From Metarhizium brunneum (Eukaryota > Ascomycota > Sordariomycetes > Hypocreales > Clavicipitaceae): a stretch of 64,000 nucleotides of DNA. The position numbers and the translations under genes were made by a program. How positions within the stretch are numbered: position 1 is the stretch's first letter; every line of letters begins with the position of its first letter. Below, piece by piece: positions 1 through 11,439 of the stretch. The notes under the pieces are model-generated. The model made no database searches. It saw only the letters and a list, made by a program, of their open reading frames with translations, and was not told where the DNA came from. Location: positions 372,001-436,000 of the forward strand of contig NC_089423.1 of the NCBI RefSeq assembly GCF_013426205.1. Reading direction: 5' to 3'.

Positions 1-522
1 CGTCAGCTTCCCGCCATCACCTCACATGTCGAATCACGGCTCACATGTTCCGAAACAAGATGCATGCACCTCGCGTCACTATTTGCTAAGCTACAAGGTG
101 GACTAGCCTGACTGTGCCGTGAAGACGGGTCATCATTTCTGCCCCTTGTCATCGTCCCTTTTAATATTCCATAGACACATCGTCTCCTTCTATTATCGTA
201 GCATCACGCCAGGGTCAATATACACCTTGGCCGTGCAAACGCCAAATCTCACGACCACTAAATGTCAGTATTTTCGCCTTCAACGCCACCATGCCAGCCA
301 TTTAACGGCAGTAACGTAATTCTTTTATGCTATTTGCGGACTGAAGCACTGTACATGCTTACAAAACGCAAAAAAATAACAACGCATTGTTAGCTTGTTG
401 TACAGATGGCCTTTATTCGCCATGTCTGTGTAGTTGGTTCGGAAAGCATTGTCGTGGATGATCCAGATATCTCGAACATGATTGAACCTCACTGAGGGAT
501 ATCCATGCAGCTAGTGGGCTAC
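1..522. other. 3' flank of the ERD2 gene
   Basis: No coding region is convincing here. The stretch is the downstream side of the minus-strand ERD2 gene and probably holds its 3' UTR. Confidence 0.5.
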
Positions 523-1412
523 TTAGACAGGGAGCTTGAACTTCTTGCCCTTGAGGACCTTGGTGTAGTAGACGTAGAAGAAGTCACTATACAAGACAGT
601 CTGAATGATGCCGGCAATGATGGCGATCCAATCAGTCTTGTAGTGGGTGTCCACGAAATATCGGTAGATCCAGTTGGGAATGTACAGGGCTCGGTAGCTA
701 CCCAGAGCGAACAGGTAGTGCGTTGTGATGGTTTCGGCCTCGCCAGTTCTCTGAAGCATGAAGAGCTGGGGAAGGATGGCCACAGACTCCAGCCAGATGG
801 AAAAGGCCCACATGATTTCGGAAAAGGTGTACTTGTAAGGGAACAGAACGGCCAGCACAGCGGCGCCAGCGAGGAGGTACTGGACGCGGAAGGTGTCGAC
901 GTTGGGATCGTTTGTAGGCTTGTAGGCGTTGGTCATGAGGTAGATGATGTATCCCTGGGATCCGATGAACATGATCTTAAAGGCCAAGTTGTATAAACTC
1001 TCGGTCGAGAAAAGGTCTGCACAGGTTGCTTGTTAGCATCTGCAGGTTGCCCCTGGGAAGGGAGTGCAGTTCGAAGCGTACCGAGATATCGCGTCACGTA
1101 GACAAAGAGGTAGAGGGCTTGTGATTTGAACGAGATGCCAGAACAGCTCTGCAGAATGTTAGCGACTGTTGTAACGGGGCACGTTCGGCTGAGTCGTGGT
1201 TGTCTCCGAGGGGCGCGGAGGGGGGTTAATTGTACGTTAAGCTGGGTCATCTTGTGTAGCAAGATTAGGATACTCGCCAAATGCGAGAGATCCGCTGCGA
1301 GAAGAGTTAGCTGCCATTTCTGTGTCTACATGATGGATCGCGCAGCGCAAGGGAGGATGAGCCGAGCAGCGGCGGGTGACGCACCAGCAATACGGAATAC
1401 GTTGAGGACCAT
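523..1412 (-). CDS. erd2: ER lumen protein-retaining receptor (KDEL/HDEL receptor)
   Basis: Membrane receptor that returns HDEL/KDEL-tailed proteins from the Golgi to the ER in COPI vesicles. The spliced product is 215 aa, the usual length for ERD2. Exons are 1385-1412, 1236-1294, 1082-1148 and 523-1016; all junctions are GT/AG and keep frame. The start reads [16 protein letters not shown], close to the family N-terminus; ISFKSQ and the C-terminal region with [14 protein letters not shown] and YYTKV are ERD2 hallmarks. Several hydrophobic helices fit the seven-helix topology. It lies divergent to the WLM protease gene. Identity is secure from family knowledge; the very short first exon is the least certain part. 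Confidence 0.95.
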
Positions 1413-2714
1413 TTTGACTGTTGCGCACTTGCGACAGAAGGCGCGTCGATGGATTCGCACGGATTGAACAATTGGAAGTGAAGGACTCTTCTGGTTGGAG
1501 AAGGAAAGAGGATGTTGCCGTCCGCGATGGGTATTGCTAGTTTCGAGAAATCGAGGGTTGTATGAATCGAACAGGAGAAGGGAGCTCAATTCGATGGCCA
1601 GCGAGTACTAAGCATGTACGGAGTAGTGCGATCAAAAAGGACACGACGCGGGTACGTTATTAGCTTTTAGGAGCAAGACTCTGGACGGTGACTGGTTAGA
1701 GAGCTCATCGGGCCCACAAATGGCTGGTAGCCAACAGGTCTCAGAATCAGGAGCACACAGATGCCAGGGCACATGCAGTCATTGATCCAGAAGTCCAGGA
1801 CTAGTCCGGAATTAAGTTGAAGAGTCGTGGTATGGGGCTGGTACATGCATGTACTTGCCCTGAGTATCTTGGGGAGATGGCGAGCGCGTATTGTAAACAC
1901 GTTTCAATTTAAAAATTCGTGGCATACACCTGGTGTATTGAAATATAATACAGCCGTCAATTGAGCAGCAGCAATTCGCTGACAGGGCTGCCTTGCATTT
2001 GCACCACCTGCAATAAATCGCTGGCATCGAGTTTCGGCTGTCTGTTTGGTACATGGAACCGTTGAACACCTGATTTATCCCAGTGCCGACTGACAAAGCG
2101 AAGTTGGCGGTGCCGCAAGCGGCTCACAAGGCCACAAGCAGCCTAACTCCGTCAACGCTCCGAAAAATTCCAGATTACAGTGGACATGCACCCTATTGCA
2201 GCGTTCATTACAGCGGGCCTACCAACCTTTAGGGGTCAACTGGCACCTGCCTGGGAATCTTACCTAAGCCACACGGTCATGCGCCTCCCTTTGCCAGCGA
2301 GAAGGGCATGTGGCGCAGCCGGCTAAACTCGTCCCGCACGGTCATCGGCATATATATTACAAATTAATTAGCCTTTGCTTCGATTCTCCGGCCATCCTCG
2401 CCCCCCTAGCGTAATAAAATGGGCGGCATGAGAACAAAGGAATCCCAAAGAACGCAGCCCATCTTTGTATAAAGATTCAGTTTTGGCGGCCTCCCCTGCT
2501 TGAGCAAGACGTCGTCATACCACCTTTTACACCCGGGGTTATTCCCAACCAGACCCTTGTTTCAGAACCGCCAAAGACACTACAAAGCAAAGCATAAGCA
2601 CCCCATTGCCGCATTTGTAATCATTCCTATATAAGACCTATACATCACCACTCCACCTCAGTGACCTCGCCTCGGAAGCTCTTGAAACCACACTTGACCT
2701 TTACCAATACAACC
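1413..2714. other. Divergent intergenic promoter region
   Basis: About 1.3 kb between the starts of ERD2 (minus) and the WLM gene (plus). It should contain both promoters. An AT-rich TATA-like stretch lies near 2349-2370. No gene or RNA is recognised. Confidence 0.5.
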
Positions 2715-3797
2715 ATGACCGACGCACACGAGAGCTGCGCATCGGGCTCCGAGTCGGGCTGGGTCACCATCACCGTGTCCCACCGCAAGCACAACTACAC
2801 ATTTGAGCTGGCAGAAGACGCCACCGTGACCGACTTATTCGACGACATCGCGGCGACGCTCGACATCCCCGTCGCGCACCAAAAGATACTCGTGCCCAAG
2901 GGCCCCCTGCTCAAGTCGCCCTTCAAGCAGCCCGACACGCCGCTCGCCAGCCTGCAAGGGAAGACGCTGACGCTCCTGGGCTGCGGCGCCGCCGAGGCCC
3001 AGGCCGTCCAGGACATGTCGGCCAAGGTCGCGCAGAGAAACGCCGCGCGCGCCGCGCAAAAGGCCAAGATGAAGCACCATGCGCAGCGGCGCAGCCGGCC
3101 CAGGTCCCCCGACGACGCTAGGTACACCTTTCTCCAGGTCCGGCCGCTGCAGGGCCTGCCGCACCCCGAGACGAGCCAGAAGCTGCTGCTGCGGCTCAAG
3201 GAGGACCCGGGCGTCAGGGCCGCCATGCGGAAGCACCGGTTCACCGTGTCGCTGCTGACCGAGATGGAGCCGCTGGCGCACACGCAGGCCACGCACGAGG
3301 GCACGTCGAGGACGCTCGGGCTCAACCGCAACCAGGGCGAGGTCATTGAGCTGCGGCTGCGGACCGACGCCCACGACGGGTACCGCGACTACAAGACCAT
3401 CCGCAAGACGCTGTGCCACGAGCTCGCGCACAACGTGCACGGCCCGCACGACCGGCAGTTCTGGGACCTGTGCCGCCAGATCGAGCGGGAGGTGGACGCC
3501 GCGGACTGGAAGTCGGGCGGCCACACCGTCGGCGAGACGTCGAGGTATGCCGTTGCGGGGCTGGCCGACGGGGAGGAGGACGAGCACGAGGACGACGGCG
3601 GGTGGACGGGCGGCGAGTTTGTGCTCGGGGGCGCTGGGAATATCGGCGCGGGCATGAGCCGGCGTGAGATCCTGGCCCAGGCTGCGCTCGAGCGGCAGAG
3701 GAAGGAGGATGAGGCGGAGCGCAAGGCCTGCGACGCGGCTGAGAAGGGGTGGCGGCCGTGCCAGAGGTCGCAGCAGCCGAGCGATAAGAGGGAGTAG
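2715..3797 (+). CDS. Ubiquitin-like plus WLM-domain metalloprotease (Wss1-type)
   Basis: Single-exon gene, 360 aa. Residues about 15-90 look like a ubiquitin-like domain. Residues about 130-300 form a WLM (Wss1-like metalloprotease) domain with zinc site HELAHN at 235-240 and a third ligand His at 245, giving HExxHxxxxxH. Proteins of this kind are linked to repair of DNA-protein crosslinks and to SUMO/ubiquitin conjugates; with the N-terminal ubiquitin-like fold it is closest to the fission-yeast ubiquitin/WLM protein class. An acidic run (EEDEHEDD) follows the protease domain and the C-terminus is charged. I chose ATG 2715 (context ACCATGA); the frame is open upstream only from a GTG. GC-rich third positions suggest a well-expressed core gene. 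Confidence 0.9.
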   Translation: MTDAHESCASGSESGWVTITVSHRKHNYTFELAEDATVTDLFDDIAATLDIPVAHQKILVPKGPLLKSPFKQPDTPLASLQGKTLTLLGCGAAEAQAVQDMSAKVAQRNAARAAQKAKMKHHAQRRSRPRSPDDARYTFLQVRPLQGLPHPETSQKLLLRLKEDPGVRAAMRKHRFTVSLLTEMEPLAHTQATHEGTSRTLGLNRNQGEVIELRLRTDAHDGYRDYKTIRKTLCHELAHNVHGPHDRQFWDLCRQIEREVDAADWKSGGHTVGETSRYAVAGLADGEEDEHEDDGGWTGGEFVLGGAGNIGAGMSRREILAQAALERQRKEDEAERKACDAAEKGWRPCQRSQQPSDKRE

Positions 3798-4147
3798 GGA
3801 CCAGTCATTAGTAATTTTGTCTTGGGGGAGATGTCTGGGGCGTTTGATTGATTTTGTGAGCGAAGAGCATTTAGCGTCTTGGGGATATGGCCGTCCATGG
3901 GCATGGAGTATATTATTGGGAATTTAGGGCATAGCGAGTAGTTTTTCTTTTCCTTTTTTTTTTAAGAATACGGAAGGAGTGTCACCTCTGTAGACTTGAC
4001 AATCGGGCGCATGAATTGTGTTGAGAATATCTTGCAATCTTATCATACATGAGTTGTGGCACACATTATGAACACACACGTCCTTAGCAGATGCATCCAC
4101 ATCCACGGTACCATTCTTGGTCTGCTCAGGTTTTGAACAACATCAGA
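3798..4147. other. Convergent 3' region
   Basis: 350 bases between the stop codons of the WLM gene and the nitrilase. A T-rich run around 3950-3965 may belong to transcript ends. No gene seen. Confidence 0.5.
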
Positions 4148-5451
4148 CTAGTACGGCAAGGGGTCCAAGTCTAGCCCAGCCACAGTAAACTTGAACGAAT
4201 CATTCCGGGAATAGTGCCCTGCCGTATCAAGGTCCAATCTTCCTCGGATGCACTCCCTCAGATCAATATCCGCAAAGATGAGCCCCTCGTCATCTTCCCA
4301 CTGTGGCCCGGCGAGAACGTCTCCAAACGGGTTGACAATCGACGACCCGCCGCGGGACACCCATCCGTCAGCCGTGGCGACGGTTGACTTGGGTTGAGCT
4401 CCAGGGGAGGTACCATTCTTTTCGGCACCGTTTGATTCATCACACCCAAGAACGATTTCGTTGCCGTCCTCGTCAAACACAGACTTTCTGCGCCTGCGAC
4501 GGGTAGGGCTCACAGACGGCAGAGCAATTTCGAAGCCCTGGTCAGTAAATGTCGAGCTGCGTCTCGCTCGGGAACGGGTAGGGCTTGGCTGCGACGATGC
4601 AACCTGAGCGCTGCCGTCTTTGCGTACCGCCATGTTGCTGCTCACAACGAAGCACCGCCCCTCGACGCCGACTGTGCGCATGAGGCCCATCCACGCGTCT
4701 CGGCCGTCTGCAGTCGGGGCCAGGTATAAGTTGATGTTTTGCTCGTAAAGGGCTTGGCGGACAAAGGGCATGTAGTTTTCCCAACAGATGGCGGCCCCGA
4801 TATTGACTCGTTGGCCCCGGATGACGGTTGAGACGGCCTTTAGGGTGGCGGGCGATCCTTGAGCCCAGCAAAGGCGTTCTGTGCCGGTCTGGCGAGCGTT
4901 AGGCAAAGATTTGTCCCTCGGAAGACGAAGGAGATGTGACGAAAAACAAAAGACAATGGACCAGCACTCACAGGCATGACCTTGCGTCGCTTTCCAATGA
5001 TACCGGCCTTGGGGCACACGTACACTACAGCGCAATATAAGCTGCCGCCCGTCTTTTCAATGATGCCCGTGACAATGAAAACGCCGGTCTCGCTGGCAAT
5101 TTTCTCCAGCTCCTCCCTCGTGCCATCTCCCCTCGGCAAGTCATCATCACCACCAAGCTCCCTCTTGACCCATCTAGCTCCCGCTCCGGCACCCCCGCCT
5201 ACGGTGTCCCCCAGGTCGGCAGCCTGGTCAAAGTACCTGGCAAACTCCTCTCTTCCCTCATAGGGGCGATCGCCAATGACGGCGCCAAATGCGGTGCCGC
5301 GCGGGTAGCCGCCAATGTAGGCCTCGGGGAGCAGGAGAATGTCAATGGATTGGGCGGCAGCTCGGCGAGCCAGGTCGGACAAGTGTCGGAGGGTCGCGGC
5401 CTTGGTGGGGCCGGTGGCCGGCGAAGCAGTTCCCACGCGGATCACAGGCAT
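4148..5451 (-). CDS. Nitrilase (C-N hydrolase superfamily)
   Basis: Enzyme expected to hydrolyse organic nitriles to acids and ammonia. Two exons (4972-5451 and 4148-4888) with an 83-nt intron give 406 aa. The Glu-Lys-Cys triad is visible: E43 in LPEAYIGGYPRG, K157 in RKVMPTGTERL (the intron falls between P160 and T161), and C195 in AAICWENYMP. Fungal nitrilases are often 330-370 aa; the extra length is a low-complexity Arg/Ser-rich insertion at about residues 245-320 containing two similar segments (SSTFTDQGFEIAL and KSVFDEDGNEIVL). The start at 5451 (MPVIRVGTA) matches family N-termini; the open frame upstream begins only with TTG. Natural substrate cannot be told from sequence. Confidence 0.92.
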
Positions 5452-6173
5452 GATGGACGTCGGCGCTGGGCTGCTGGGCAATCCGAGACACAAGCGGCAA
5501 GTTCTGCAGCTCAAGGACAGAAATCTGGGCGATTTCGAGTTTTAAACGTCAATGAGGAGGACAGGTGGGAGACGCTGAATGCGAACGGGAAGGTGGCTCC
5601 ATGGCTACATGCAATGCGCCTTCCCCATGACGAATTCGGACTGGAGCTGCTCCCCCTCCGTCGTCTCCATGGTTCGATGCGGCTTGTTTAATTCCCCTCT
5701 CCAAACGGCATCCCCGCGTTTGGTCCCAGCTGCCCAGCTGCCCGTACCCTTGGCGGCACGTTCTTTTTATTTATTCCCGGCGCAGTCGACGCAATCTCAT
5801 GTGCTTGATTGCCTATTTGGAGTTGGACTGCAGGCGTCGTCGCCTGTGCGATGCACACTGCAGACCAGCCAGGACGGAGGAGCCGCCGCACACCCTCTCG
5901 CCATCTCGTCTCTGCCGCGTTACGGACGGCGGGGTTTGTTGACGGCCGGAATAACCTTTTTGACTTGACCAGGATCATTGCTCCGCTTTACCAACCTAAC
6001 CCGCCTTGTCAAACACTATTAATAATTAATATGCCGAAGCACCTCCGGATATAGATCACGCAATATGAAACCGCCGACGAAGCGACTCACGCATTTCCTG
6101 ATTGAGAATATTGCCGGCGCTGATTGCGCCATGTTTCTGATCTTCTACTTGTTATTCAAGAGAACCACCTCCT
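5452..6173. other. Nitrilase upstream region
   Basis: Contains the nitrilase promoter. No convincing gene; short open frames on both strands lack recognisable features. Confidence 0.4.
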
Positions 6174-7002
6174 CTACTTCTCGCCGTCCTCGCTCATCAA
6201 ATACCGCGAGCTCTCGACATTGGGAGGGGCCCATTTTCTTACCCAGTCTTGCCAGCTAGAATTGTGTCGTGCTTCTCGAGGAAGAGGTGACCGGGGCTCG
6301 AGAAGCATGTCAATGCGAATACCTTGTGGTACTAATCGGCCCGTTCCTTTGCCTGTGCCGCTGACTGGGGCCTTTGAAAGATTGATGCCGCTGAAATATG
6401 TTGCTGACAAATTCTTCCCCTCCGTTGGGCTTCTCCAAAGAACCTTTTGCATGCCTAATTCTCCAGAGGCATAGAAACTCGCCAAGAACAATCTGGTATG
6501 TCCCTCGAAACGAGTTACTTCTGGCCCGTTTAAAAGCTGCCGCCTTTTGGTGTGATCCATGACCCAGCTAGGAATGGTCCGGTCTAGGTCCTTGGTAATC
6601 TCATTGGGACCTGAAGCCTCGTACAATATTTTGAGGCTTTTCTCTGTTTGGATGATTTTCGGCGTTGTCTCAATGAATACCTCTCGGAATGGCTGGGTAT
6701 AATCGGTCACTATGCCAAGAGAATCGTGGGCAAGACCAAGAAGGGCATGTACATGATTGTGAGGTATCGAACATTTGCTTTCTCGGAAATTCTTGCAATT
6801 TTCTCCATCCTCTCATCATGTCAACATGTCCAAGTAGAGCTGGAGTGGGAGGTGCTGGCCAGACAAGCACCTCCACGGCTTGGCTGTAGATATACCGCAC
6901 CAAGAGAGGACACTCGGAGCGATTTGGAATTGAGGAGTGCAGTAATGTGAGATTTGTTCCTCCGTTATTGAACAGCCACGAAGAGGGACTCGGCTGCGTC
7001 AT
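6174..7002 (-). pseudogene. Relic of a HET-domain (heterokaryon incompatibility) gene
   Basis: Two overlapping minus-strand frames carry consecutive parts of a HET protein. The upstream frame (about 6795-6935) reads RYIYSQAVEVLVW and then HVDMMRGWRKL. The downstream frame (about 6174-6800) reads NFRESKCSIPHNHVHALLGL and DYTQPFREVFIETT, the usual order in HET proteins. The switch near 6790-6810 comes with an in-frame TGA, so the gene is frameshifted, unless a very short unusual intron lies there. The N-terminal HET core (the VWIDALCIDQ-like part) is not found upstream. HET proteins trigger self/non-self cell death after hyphal fusion; this copy should be inactive. Confidence 0.75.
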
Positions 7003-8515
7003 GAAACGATGTGGCTTCTGTACATCCCTTGAGGATCCATCTTGGGTTCTTCTGCGCTCGGAGTTATCAGCTGTCAGGCTTGGTCTCTAATTTCAGCTTA
7101 GGCATAGTGGGAGACGGAGTATTTAACCAAATCAGGTACCTGGCCATCAATATACTATCAATGATAGTATATTAGTGCATATTTAGTGGGAGCTCCGCCA
7201 CCGCTTAATTTCACGATGATGCATTAGCGTCGGTTGTTAACCTATACCGGGAACGACTTGTAGTTACTAGCCCTACCAGTCACGGACTAGAAGCTTTAGA
7301 TTCAATTGAAATGTGAACTGGATCTTGATTGGAACTTGGCTATCAAAAGTATTGCGACAATTCTTGTATTTGCTGTCAGACGCAGTGGTTAGGGTGGTTG
7401 GTCAAGGCACTACCAGGTGACGGGCTCTCTTGAAGCAAATTTCAAAGGCTAAACAATACTTATATCATTAAGGCTAATCTACGGCCTGGCATTTTGCGAT
7501 GCATCTTCTGTGGATGGGAGTTGCGTCAACAGATTTTCCGGACTCTAAACGCCTCTTCAGACAGCCATCCTGCAAACGCACAACTCGCTACCTGAAATGG
7601 TCAAACTCGGTGTCTTCCGGAGATAAGCTGGCCCCTATCTGGGTATACCGGACGACCTACATCAAGGGCACCGCCACAAAAGCCCTGTAACAGTACGACA
7701 TCAAATGCCCGAGTCAATGGGGTTCACTTGTCGCTTACCCCACTGTGTAAGACTCGTTTGAAAACTCCTCAATGAACAATGTAATTCTTCCATGGACTCA
7801 GGAATGGTTTGATCTAGATGTCGAAGCTGTGGTCCTATGTGATTCATCGGTAGAGCAAAGAGGGTTGTTTATATGGGACTCACACCAAGGGCTCGCGTGC
7901 ATGGAACAGACAATGATTGTAAAAAGCTAATTCAAGAAATGCAAAAAAACAAATATGACACAACTGCTCAATGAAATGCACCCTGAAAAGTTTCAGTGCT
8001 TCCTTGGTCTTCGTTGTGTCCAGAGCTGTCGCGTCGCCTTCCAAGTGTGTTTTAGAGTCTCATGCTCTTTCTCCCAATGAATCAATGTTACATGATCTGC
8101 GTTTCATTCTTCTCGACTCGTAAAAAAGCCACTGAACCCTCGTTACTTTATTCTGCCTCGGACCATGCGTTCTGCTTCCATCCTTTCGCAGCCTCTCTGC
8201 CCAGACTCTGACATGAAAGGCTGAAACCACTGCCTCATGTCGCTTGAAATGACCCAGTATGCCTCCTCAACTCCCTTTCGAATCCGACTTTAGAGCTCTT
8301 TCCGCGCTCAAACCGCCCTAGCGTTGTGTCCGATAAATTGACTGAATGATGGGCTCACCCGGGAAGCTTCCGAATTGATTGTCATTCGCCCTGGTGAGAA
8401 ACCCCCATTCGCAACGTCCCCAGTCCTCCTTTGGCACCCCGTCGAATAATGACCGCTCAACAGAATCGCCGTCTGTCACGTCTGCCACGTGCTAATCAAT
8501 GTATTCGCTGTGCCC
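7003..8515. other. Long intergenic stretch, no gene recognised
   Basis: About 1.5 kb with multiple stops in all frames. A short open frame at 7499-7690 (+) has no recognisable features. A 25-bp palindrome is listed separately. Confidence 0.4.
7149..7173. repeat. Perfect 12-bp inverted repeat with one-base centre
   Basis: Arms AATATACTATCA and TGATAGTATATT flank a single A. It is AT-rich and may be a chance hairpin or a binding site. Confidence 0.7.
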
Positions 8516-10385
8516 TCACCATGGTGCGTACGGGCTTGGCGACACTTCACCGTCGCCATCATCACTGCAAGCTGAGCCGTCGATGGAATCTTCAAAAACC
8601 GGCAGGGCATGTTTCTCTGTATTATTTGCAGCTTCAAGACCCTGCGGTCCATTGTATCCGGGTGGCAGGGGCAAGGCCTTCAGCGCGAGGAACTTCAAAT
8701 GACCCGCGATGTGGCATTCTAAGTCATCTTCATGATTAGCGCCGCATATTGGGCACTCTCTCTGGTTGATCACGTCCTGCGCGTAGTAATTTTGCCAGCC
8801 ACAGCCACCCATGTGAAGAATCCATGAGTCGCAATCATAGTACGGTTCCGTTGGTGTTTTACACTTGTCGAACGGGCAAAAATATATCTCGATGTCACTC
8901 GTAATATGGGCCCTGGAAAGGTTAGTCAGAACTCGTCACATAGACAGGTGGTGTCAATACAAATTTCTCGCAATGGGAGGGTCCATAGTCACTTACTTCC
9001 ATTTCTCGTCATCGGACACGGAGAAGGCGGGAAGCACATAGAGGCAAAAGGGGCAGACGACTTCTCCGACTTTCACATTGCAGCATATCCAATCCCGTTG
9101 GAGGCAAGCCCTGAATTTTTTCTTCTCCTCGGTAACCCTGCGATCAATCTCTGCGAATGATGACGCTGACCCAGCATGGGATCTGGAAGGCTGCCGCTTG
9201 TATTCCTCATAATCTGCAAAGCCGGGGATTTCAGTCGGGCATTCTTTGAGAGTCTTCTTCCGTTGCTTTTTTAGTTCTTCAAATACTTGTTTAACCATAG
9301 CATTTGGGGCGGGTGGAAAGACAAGGTCCTCATGCTTGCTGAGAGCAAACATTTGCGTAATCGAAAGAGCCGAAGGCGTCGAGGCCGAGTCTTGTTCGTA
9401 CATTTCGGCGGCGGCTTCAGCGGCCTTTGCCGCCTGAGATAGTGTGATCCCCTTGGCGAGAGGTGCCTCAGATTCCACATCAGATTCCACATCAGATTCC
9501 ACCTCCGATTCCTCACCCGACGGCTCTGGCGCGTGGCGGAGAAACTGTGGTCGTACAATCTTGGGCCGCGGTACTATATGTTCGACCCTAAGCGGATGAG
9601 CTCTGTGATAGTACCTCCTAAATAAAGTTCTTTTCCGCTGTAAGAGCATATATTCGGCAAGGCGTTGTGGAAGATAGTCCTTGATATTGGGAAACCGGCC
9701 CCGGATAAAGTCGAGATATAGTTTCCGTAGCCGTGGCTCCTCATCATTATTGTTATCATCTCGTAAGGAGAATTGTTTTGCTTCTGTGGAGTACCAAGTG
9801 CGCCTAGAGATTTCTTTAGCCTGGCCTGATTCGATGGGGTCGTAGAGCGACTTGATGACCTTGGCTATAGCTTTGATAGCGTCGTTTAGGTCATTCTCTG
9901 TAGAGTTTTCTTGTCGAGAGTTTGTGGTGTTTTCCAGGATAGATGAAGCTATTTAGCGAAATTAGCAGGTGTTGGCTTGGGTATTATTGAAGATGGGAGT
10001 TTTGCTGCCAAGCTCCTCAGTCTGTCCAATGGAAGTGTGCACGGTACTCACAATCTTGGATTCTCTGGATTAGATTCTTCAGGTCACTGCAGATGTCATC
10101 GTGCAAGACATCTGCTGGTCTAACTGCGTGGTCTAGACAAGCTCGTCCGGGAGAGAAGACACCAGCGTTGTGTGTCCAATGCTCAAAATCTCTGAGATGA
10201 TAGTCGACGCGAAAAGCACCGTTTCGAGAATAAGAGGCGGATAAATGAAGGCATCTCTCAAAGGCTTCAAGGGCCTGGGCCGCAAGGCTAGCTATGTTTG
10301 GCCGTTGTATGGGCTTTTCCTGGTCAGCCTCGTTGCTCAAGCCAGTGTAGTCGGTCAAGTCGCCACAGTAAGACATGGCTGGCAT
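8516..10385 (-). CDS. Fungal C2H2-type zinc-finger protein with acidic linker
   Basis: Three exons (10052-10385, 8997-9948, 8516-8912), introns 103 and 84 nt, frame kept throughout, 560 aa. The N-terminal part (AAQALEAFERCLHLS...; FSPGRACLDHAVR) resembles the helical start of a large group of fungal C2H2 proteins. A middle linker is acidic (a repeated VESD unit). The C-terminal third holds Cys/His clusters: CNVKVGEVVCPFC, FCPFDKC with a following C...H, and ECPICGANHEDDLECHIAGH, ending in the family-typical HLKFLALKALPLPPG. Such proteins are often found near HET and NACHT genes; their function is unknown. The start is uncertain: the frame is open upstream to 10715, but the extra residues do not look like part of the fold, so ATG 10385 is preferred (10376 is possible). 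Confidence 0.8.
9471..9515. repeat. 12-bp tandem repeat inside the C2H2 gene
   Basis: Unit GATTCCACATCA occurs twice exactly, then in degenerate form. On the coding strand it gives a repeated acidic VESD motif, so its length can change without breaking the frame. Confidence 0.85.
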
Positions 10386-11439
10386 GGGAGGTCCCGTCGC
10401 TGGTGAAGGCACTAGGATAGAGATGTCGTTTAGAACGTGGCGGGAAATCGGGACATAAGTAGGTGACGGCGAATTCTGAACAGGCTGTGCTGGATCAATA
10501 AAGGCGCGAGGCTTCCGACAGCATGACAAAGGGCTCGACCAGTGAAAGACGCAAGGCATCGATTCGCTGCAATGTTCAGCATGAGATCCCATTAAAACAA
10601 AACAAAGGCTGAAGTTCAACCAGCCAGGGTCAGCGCTGTACGTCAGGATCATGGGCTCATTGTCTGAGTTCTGACACTGTTCAAGTCGCTCATTGTGTAC
10701 AGGGCAACAACGCACAGGTACCTGGCATGATTACCAACGGCAACACGCATTCAAGAAACAATGGGAGAACCTGTGAACATGGAACGCGGTCCTCGTCATC
10801 TGGCCAAACTGGTTTGTTGCCCCGTTTCATGGTTGAGGCGGCCTTTGCTGCTGCATGGGTCGCCTCCTTGAATTCCAGCGTACAGTGATCCTTGACATGG
10901 CTGTGGCAGGCGACATGAGTATCGCGATCTAAATGGACCTGCGTCTTATTGCTAATGTAACGTGATCGCTCGTGGCTCGTGGGATGATGGGATCCTTCAG
11001 ATGACGACCCTAACCCTAAGGCTACATCGTCCTGGCTTCGCTTCTCGGAACTTGCGCGGCATGGAAGTAGTATTTGACCATGGCGGCCTCTATTACCTTA
11101 TGAGCCATATTTTGCGGTTTCATTGCTTGTTGCAGTAGCTTCATCAAGCCCATCGGATTGGTGGCCTCGGTGCGTTGGTTGTAATGAATGTTGCAACGGG
11201 CGCTTCTGTTCTGCTCAGGCTGCACCATCATGGCCGTATCCAATAGGAACCAAGCACGTCTTGGCGCCTGGTCGTTGGTGCCCCACCGAAAACGGATCAA
11301 TTTGAATGAACAACATTGAACACCCTCTGCAACACACCTTGACATCTTTCATCAGAAATCGGTGCACCTGCCTCCAGATAAACATGTAGTCTTCAGCCTC
11401 ATCAAACACCAAAAGCGGGTCATCTCTCATGCGCTGCAG
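10386..11439. other. Region between the C2H2 and kinase genes; possible decayed minus-strand coding sequence
   Basis: Divergent upstream regions of two genes. On the minus strand several frames stay open in pieces (about 10760-11070, 11022-11345 and 11215-11439), but I could not join them into a gene with good splice sites and recognise no family. Two telomere-like CCCTAA units lie at about 11007-11018. Best treated as unassigned. Confidence 0.35.

Noticed and set aside
2661..2714. Earlier start for the WLM gene
   Set aside because: The frame begins with GTG, not used as a usual start in this kind of nuclear genome; ATG 2715 has a good context.
2835..3587. 250-codon minus-strand open frame
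   Set aside because: Antisense shadow of the WLM protease gene, with Arg/Leu/Val-biased composition and no motif.
4149..4166. Shared 16-mer CTAGTACGGCAAGGGG with position about 58292
   Set aside because: One 16-base match between two sites is about what chance gives in 64 kb, and the contexts differ.
11007..11018. Telomere-type CCCTAA repeats as sign of a chromosome end
   Set aside because: Only two units here (and about two near 24235); too few, and internal to the window.
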